A stretch of DNA of 8,240 nucleotides. It comes from Planctomycetaceae bacterium (lineage in GTDB: Bacteria > Planctomycetota > Planctomycetia > Planctomycetales > Planctomycetaceae). The notes beneath the pieces were generated by a model. The model worked only from the letters and a program-made list of their open reading frames with translations, was not told where the DNA came from and made no database searches. Positions 5,027 to 8,240 of the stretch are shown one piece after another. The position numbers and the translations under genes were made by a program. The stretch lies in assembly GCA_016795125.1 (NCBI GenBank), contig JAEUIG010000607.1, positions 1 to 8,240 on the forward strand. Reading direction: 5' to 3'. Position 1 is the first letter of the stretch; each line of letters opens with the position of its first letter.

Positions 5027-5890
5027 ATGATGCGACGTCACGGCTTACTCATCGCGATTGCCCTCCTGCTGGCCGGATCGGCGATGGCGGACGATACCGC
5101 CATTCGACCGGATGTCGTCTACGGCCATAAAGACGGCCTCGCGCTGACGTTCGACGTGCTCACTCCGCCGAATCCCAACGGCGCCGCCGTCCTCTGGCTC
5201 CAGAGCGGCGGCTGGTACTCGAACTACTCACCGCCACAGAACAAGCTCGAAGGCTCGCAGCCACTGCTGGATGCCGGCATCACCGTGCTGATCGTCCGCC
5301 ACGGCAGTGCGCCGAAGTACGCAGTCCCGGACGCCGTCGCCGATGTCCGCCGCTGTGTGCGGTTCGTCCACATGACGGCCGAAGACCTGAAGGTCGATCC
5401 GCAGCGGCTCGGCGTGCTGGGTGGCAGCGCGGGGGGACATCTCACGCTGATGCTCGCCACCACCGGTGACGACGGCGATCCCCAGGCCGAAGACCCGGTG
5501 CTCAGAGCCTCCAGCCGGATCAACTGCGGCGTCTCCTATTATCCGCCGACCGATCTCCGCGGCTGGACGACCAATCCTCCGGCCGAAATCGCGAAGCATG
5601 ACCTGCTCAAGCCGCCCCTGAGATTCGACGCCGAACTCGAAGACGACGTCTCCCCGCTGCTGCAGGTGACGTCCGATGATGCGCCGGTGCTGATGATTCA
5701 CGGCGACATGGATGCGCTCGTGCCGATCGCGCACAGCCAGAACATCATCCCGAAGTTCGAAGAAGCCAACGTCGGCAGCGAGCTGATCACCGTGGTCGGC
5801 GCGAAGCACGGCTACAGCGAGGAGCAGACGAAGACGATCGTCGTGCCGGCGATGGTCAACTGGTTCAAGCAGCACCTGTCGGCGAACTGA
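5027..5890 (+). CDS. Secreted alpha/beta hydrolase (esterase/lipase-like)
   Basis: This is a 287-aa exported hydrolase, probably a carboxylesterase or acetyl-esterase acting on a periplasmic or extracellular substrate that cannot be named. MMRRH followed by the hydrophobic LLIAIALLLAGSAMA and ADD forms a signal peptide, with cleavage likely after AMA (residues 19-21). The mature part has the alpha/beta hydrolase order: an oxyanion-hole-like strand turn LWLQSGGWYS (56-65, in the place of HGGxW), nucleophile Ser134 in LGGSAGGH, acid Asp229 in MIHGDMDALVP and His261 in GAKHGYS. Length and motifs fit the BD-FAE/Abhydrolase_3-like single-domain esterases. Dienelactone-hydrolase or peptidase S9-like members are less likely alternatives. 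The second ATG at 5030 is an equally good start. A membrane glycosyltransferase gene begins 18 bp after the stop, so both are probably on one mRNA and may act on the same envelope glycan. That link is inference. Confidence 0.88.
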   Translation: MMRRHGLLIAIALLLAGSAMADDTAIRPDVVYGHKDGLALTFDVLTPPNPNGAAVLWLQSGGWYSNYSPPQNKLEGSQPLLDAGITVLIVRHGSAPKYAVPDAVADVRRCVRFVHMTAEDLKVDPQRLGVLGGSAGGHLTLMLATTGDDGDPQAEDPVLRASSRINCGVSYYPPTDLRGWTTNPPAEIAKHDLLKPPLRFDAELEDDVSPLLQVTSDDAPVLMIHGDMDALVPIAHSQNIIPKFEEANVGSELITVVGAKHGYSEEQTKTIVVPAMVNWFKQHLSAN

Positions 5891-5908
5891 GCAACAGCAC
5901 ACGAGCGG

Positions 5909-7729
5909 ATGAACGTGCCGACTGCAGAATCCGCTCCGGGGGACCGTCGTCGCGCGGCCGGCGCCGCGCGGCTGGTGCTCGTCCCGGCCGTGCTGCTGCT
6001 GATTGCCGGAGTCGGTGAAGCGGTCCGCTGGAGCAACGCCGAACAGCGGACGATCGCGCTGACCGACTGGCTGTGCGGACTGCAGGCGGACTGGCTGCCG
6101 TTTCTTCCGTGGCTGCTGGCGGCGCTCATCTTCTGGCGCTCGCGGCCGGTTCGGCAGATCGCCGAACTGCATCGGGACGACGATCGCCGTGTCGGCGGGA
6201 TGATCGCGCCAGCGCTGGCCGTTGTCTCGTTGCTCATCAGCGCGTGGACCGGCTCGGTCTTCGGCGACCTGCCGCCAGCTTATCACGACGAATTCAGCTA
6301 CCTGTTGCAGGCGAAGACGTTCCTGGCCGGCAGGCTGTCGTATCCCAGCTTCGAGCCGCTGCCGGAGCTGTTCGATCAGATGCACGTCCTGAACGAGGGC
6401 CGGTTCGCGAGCCGGTACTTTCCGGGGACCGGACTGTGGCTGGCGCCGTTCGTCGCACTGGGACATCCGTACTGGGGGCCCTGGCTGGCCGGCGCGCTGG
6501 CGACGTTCTGTGTGTACTGGATCGGCTGGGAGATCGGCGGCCGCCGGGCAGCGACCGTGGCAGGGCTATTGAGCGCGCTGTCGCCAGGACTCGCGCTCTT
6601 CAGCAACCTGCTGCTGGCGCATCACCCCACGCTGGTCGGGCTGACCTTTTTCATCTGGATGTACCTGCGGGCGCAGCGGACAGGGTGCATTCGCGACCAT
6701 GCACTGGGCGCGGTCGGCCTGACGTTCGCCATGCTGTGCCGACCGATGACGGCCTTTGGCGTCGGCCTGCCGTTCGGCGCGTGGCTGCTCTGGCAACTGC
6801 TGCGACCGCCGAGCAGCGGCGGAAACGAGGTCGCGGCAACCTGGCGGCAGCGGGCGGCGATCGTGATCGCGTGGGGCGCACCACTGCTGTGCGGACTCGG
6901 CGGCATGCTGTACTACAACCAGGCCATCACCGGCGACTGGCGGGTTTCGCCCTACCAGCTCTACACGGATACGTACACGCCCCGGCACGTGTTCGGTTTT
7001 CACAACGTCACGCGCGGTGAACAGCATCTCGGCCCCAAGGTGCTCGAGAACTATGACCAATGGGCCGAGGACCTGACCCCGGCGCTCGCCGCCCGGAACG
7101 TCGGCCGCCGAATGGTCGCGAGCCTCCGCTGGACGCTCGGGATCGTTCCAATCGTCGGAACCGTGCTGATCCTGCTGCTGTCTCCGGCGTCGTGGAACCG
7201 CGGCGTCGTGCTGATTGCCTCAGCCGTCGTTTCCCTGCACGCGGTCCATGTCCCTTACTGGTTCGAGGGGATCATGGGGTGGCATTACGTGTTCGAATCC
7301 GCGCCGCTGTGGCTGCTGCTGGTCGGCGCGGCCATGCGGAATTGGCATTTGACCGGGATGCGAAGCCGGTGGTGGGGCGGACTGCTGCTGACGGCCGCCG
7401 CCGTCAACCTGGTGATGGTCCCTCTATTGTGGCCCGGACGCCTGTGGACAGGCGTCGGCGAAACGGCGTTCTCGCGCTCGCGGTACGGAGCGTTTTTCGC
7501 AGCGGCAGAACAGGCTGCAAACGGGAAGCCGACGATTGTCTTCGTTGAAGCGGACCCGGCCGATCGGCACATCGACTACGTGATCAACGACCCGTCGCTC
7601 GACGGTCCGCTGCTCATCGCGCGCTATCGGCCGGAACGGATGCAGCTCGATGAGATCCGGGCGCTGTTCCCGGATCGGCAGGCGTTCCTGTTCCGCGCTG
7701 CAGCCGGAGAATGGCGGCGCTTGCCGTGA
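5909..7729 (+). CDS. Polytopic GT-C family glycosyltransferase (ArnT/PMT-like)
   Basis: This 606-aa inner-membrane protein probably transfers a sugar from a polyprenyl-phosphate donor onto a lipid, glycan or protein on the outer face. Hydrophobic segments at about 18-38, 64-78, 97-115, 188-206, 211-230, 234-252, 266-290, 316-333, 407-424, 432-448, 465-476 and 489-509 suggest roughly 10-12 membrane helices. The first large non-cytoplasmic loop holds the acidic pair typical of GT-C enzymes, Asp127-Glu128 in YHDEFSYLLQAKTF. It is followed by GRLSYP and SRYFPGTGLWLAPF, a pattern I recall from planctomycete DEFSYL-type membrane proteins annotated as glycosyltransferase family 39 or PMT_2-like. The last 95 residues form a soluble domain (PTIVFVEADP, FLFRAAAGEWRRLP). 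ATG at 5909 has only a weak GAGCGG ribosome site, and translation may be coupled to the hydrolase gene. Donor and acceptor are unknown. Confidence 0.82.
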   Translation: MNVPTAESAPGDRRRAAGAARLVLVPAVLLLIAGVGEAVRWSNAEQRTIALTDWLCGLQADWLPFLPWLLAALIFWRSRPVRQIAELHRDDDRRVGGMIAPALAVVSLLISAWTGSVFGDLPPAYHDEFSYLLQAKTFLAGRLSYPSFEPLPELFDQMHVLNEGRFASRYFPGTGLWLAPFVALGHPYWGPWLAGALATFCVYWIGWEIGGRRAATVAGLLSALSPGLALFSNLLLAHHPTLVGLTFFIWMYLRAQRTGCIRDHALGAVGLTFAMLCRPMTAFGVGLPFGAWLLWQLLRPPSSGGNEVAATWRQRAAIVIAWGAPLLCGLGGMLYYNQAITGDWRVSPYQLYTDTYTPRHVFGFHNVTRGEQHLGPKVLENYDQWAEDLTPALAARNVGRRMVASLRWTLGIVPIVGTVLILLLSPASWNRGVVLIASAVVSLHAVHVPYWFEGIMGWHYVFESAPLWLLLVGAAMRNWHLTGMRSRWWGGLLLTAAAVNLVMVPLLWPGRLWTGVGETAFSRSRYGAFFAAAEQAANGKPTIVFVEADPADRHIDYVINDPSLDGPLLIARYRPERMQLDEIRALFPDRQAFLFRAAAGEWRRLP

Positions 7730-7733
7730 ACCG

Positions 7734-7802
7734 GCGAGCGGCGCGGCGTAAGCCCGCTGTTTTGGCGGCGATTGATCGGCGGGCTTACGCCGCGCCGCTC
7801 GC
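7734..7802. terminator. Long perfect hairpin between convergent genes (bidirectional terminator or repeat)
   Basis: Two 24-nt arms (7734-7757 and 7779-7802) are exact reverse complements around a 21-nt loop. The element begins 5 nt after the plus-strand glycosyltransferase stop, and its right arm runs into the 3' end of the convergent minus-strand gene. No T-run follows on either side, so it is not a textbook intrinsic terminator, but so strong a stem at a convergent junction is likely to end or protect both transcripts. The right arm, read on the minus strand, encodes the last codons (Ala-Ser-Gly-Ala-Ala) and TAA of the 149-aa protein. The left arm holds the same sequence in non-coding form. 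The GCGGCGCGGCGTAAGCCCGC core looks like a dispersed repeat. Confidence 0.75.
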
Positions 7803-8234
7803 TGCTTTCTCCACGTCCAGTCCGCGTTCGCGGCGCATCTGGTTGACGCGGGCGACGACGGCGTCGACCAGGCCGCCGTTGCGGGTGATGGCTCGCTGCT
7901 CGACCCAGCTGACGCACACGTTGGCGAGCAGTGTCACCAGCGCCAGTCCGAGGTGCACGTTGGCCGCCCAGGTTTTGTGGGCGGTCGCGGCCGGATCGGC
8001 CATGGCGCCGAAGGCGCCGGTCAGCACCACGAGGCCGATGCAGGCGACCATCCCGGGAATGACGCGGTACTTGAGCCGCACGTTCGCTTCGCGGGCCTCG
8101 CTTCCGAGCTTGTAGGCTTCGCAGGTCTCTTCGAGCCAGCGGCCCGTCCCCATGAAATACGTCAACGCCACCGCGTGTACCAGCAGGACGAGCAGTGCGG
8201 CGGCGAGTGCCGTCAGCATGTGCCAGGCCACCAT
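7785..8234 (-). CDS. Three-helix membrane protein, function unknown
   Basis: This is a 149-aa protein with hydrophobic segments at about 7-27, 59-80 and 92-109. Conserved-looking blocks are LLVHAVALTYFMGTGRWLEE (17-36), LKYRVIPGMV (54-63) and ARVNQMRRERGLDV (128-141). It resembles a short integral-membrane family I recall from planctomycetes without a known role. His20 and His94 lie within membrane segments and could bind a cofactor such as haem, but no cytochrome motif is present, so this stays speculative. The ATG at 8234 is only 6 nt from the window edge, so the true start could lie beyond it. An internal ATG at 8219 (Met6) is another option. The C-terminal residues and stop codon lie inside the hairpin at 7734-7802. 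Confidence 0.75.
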   Translation of the reverse strand: MVAWHMLTALAAALLVLLVHAVALTYFMGTGRWLEETCEAYKLGSEAREANVRLKYRVIPGMVACIGLVVLTGAFGAMADPAATAHKTWAANVHLGLALVTLLANVCVSWVEQRAITRNGGLVDAVVARVNQMRRERGLDVEKAASGAA

Positions 8235-8240
8235 GTTGCG

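Noticed and set aside
5228..6466. 412-aa minus-strand open frame spanning hydrolase and glycosyltransferase
   Set aside because: It covers two real plus-strand genes and their junction, and the translation is a low-complexity Arg/Gln/His-rich sequence.

Overview
The window is about 8.2 kb of GC-rich bacterial chromosome with densely packed genes in both orientations. It most likely comes from a planctomycete. This rests on family resemblance recalled from memory, not on a search: the threonine synthase, the DEFSYL-type GT-C membrane protein, the small three-helix membrane protein at the right edge and the basic 53-residue protein all look like planctomycete versions. The intergenic spaces also carry the large palindromic repeats common in such genomes. 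No rRNA, tRNA, CRISPR array, transposase or phage gene is visible.

Layout. (1) Positions 63-2242, minus strand: a metal-ion ABC uptake cluster, with a TroA/ZnuA-type binding lipoprotein (1259-2242) followed by its ATPase (63-869). The 389 bp between them hold a 166-bp palindrome (1019-1184). The permease is not in the window and would be expected beyond position 1. (2) Positions 2243-2418: a divergent promoter region with an AT-rich island (2301-2345) and an operator-like inverted repeat. (3) Positions 2419-2580, plus: a 53-aa basic protein behind a clear ribosome binding site. (4) Positions 2876-4721, plus: threonine synthase (thrC), then a 168-aa two-helix membrane protein 22 bp downstream. 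The thrC start is odd: homologous-looking sequence continues upstream without a standard start codon, and an ATG lies one base out of frame. (5) Positions 4722-5026: a spacer with hairpins and a second palindromic repeat (4885-4960). (6) Positions 5027-7729, plus: a secreted alpha/beta hydrolase and, 18 bp later, a 606-aa polytopic GT-C-type glycosyltransferase. They are probably one transcript acting at the cell envelope. (7) Positions 7734-8234: a 69-bp hairpin between convergent genes that also supplies the last codons and stop of a 149-aa membrane protein on the minus strand.

How the genes work together: only the metal transporter genes form a clear functional unit. The hydrolase and glycosyltransferase pair suggests envelope glycan work, but no substrate can be read from sequence. 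I see no convincing new defence or mobile system. The points most worth checking are the three unrelated palindromic elements, the disturbed thrC N-terminus with its missing cysteines, the small 53-aa gene, and the operator-like site in front of the metal-binding protein.
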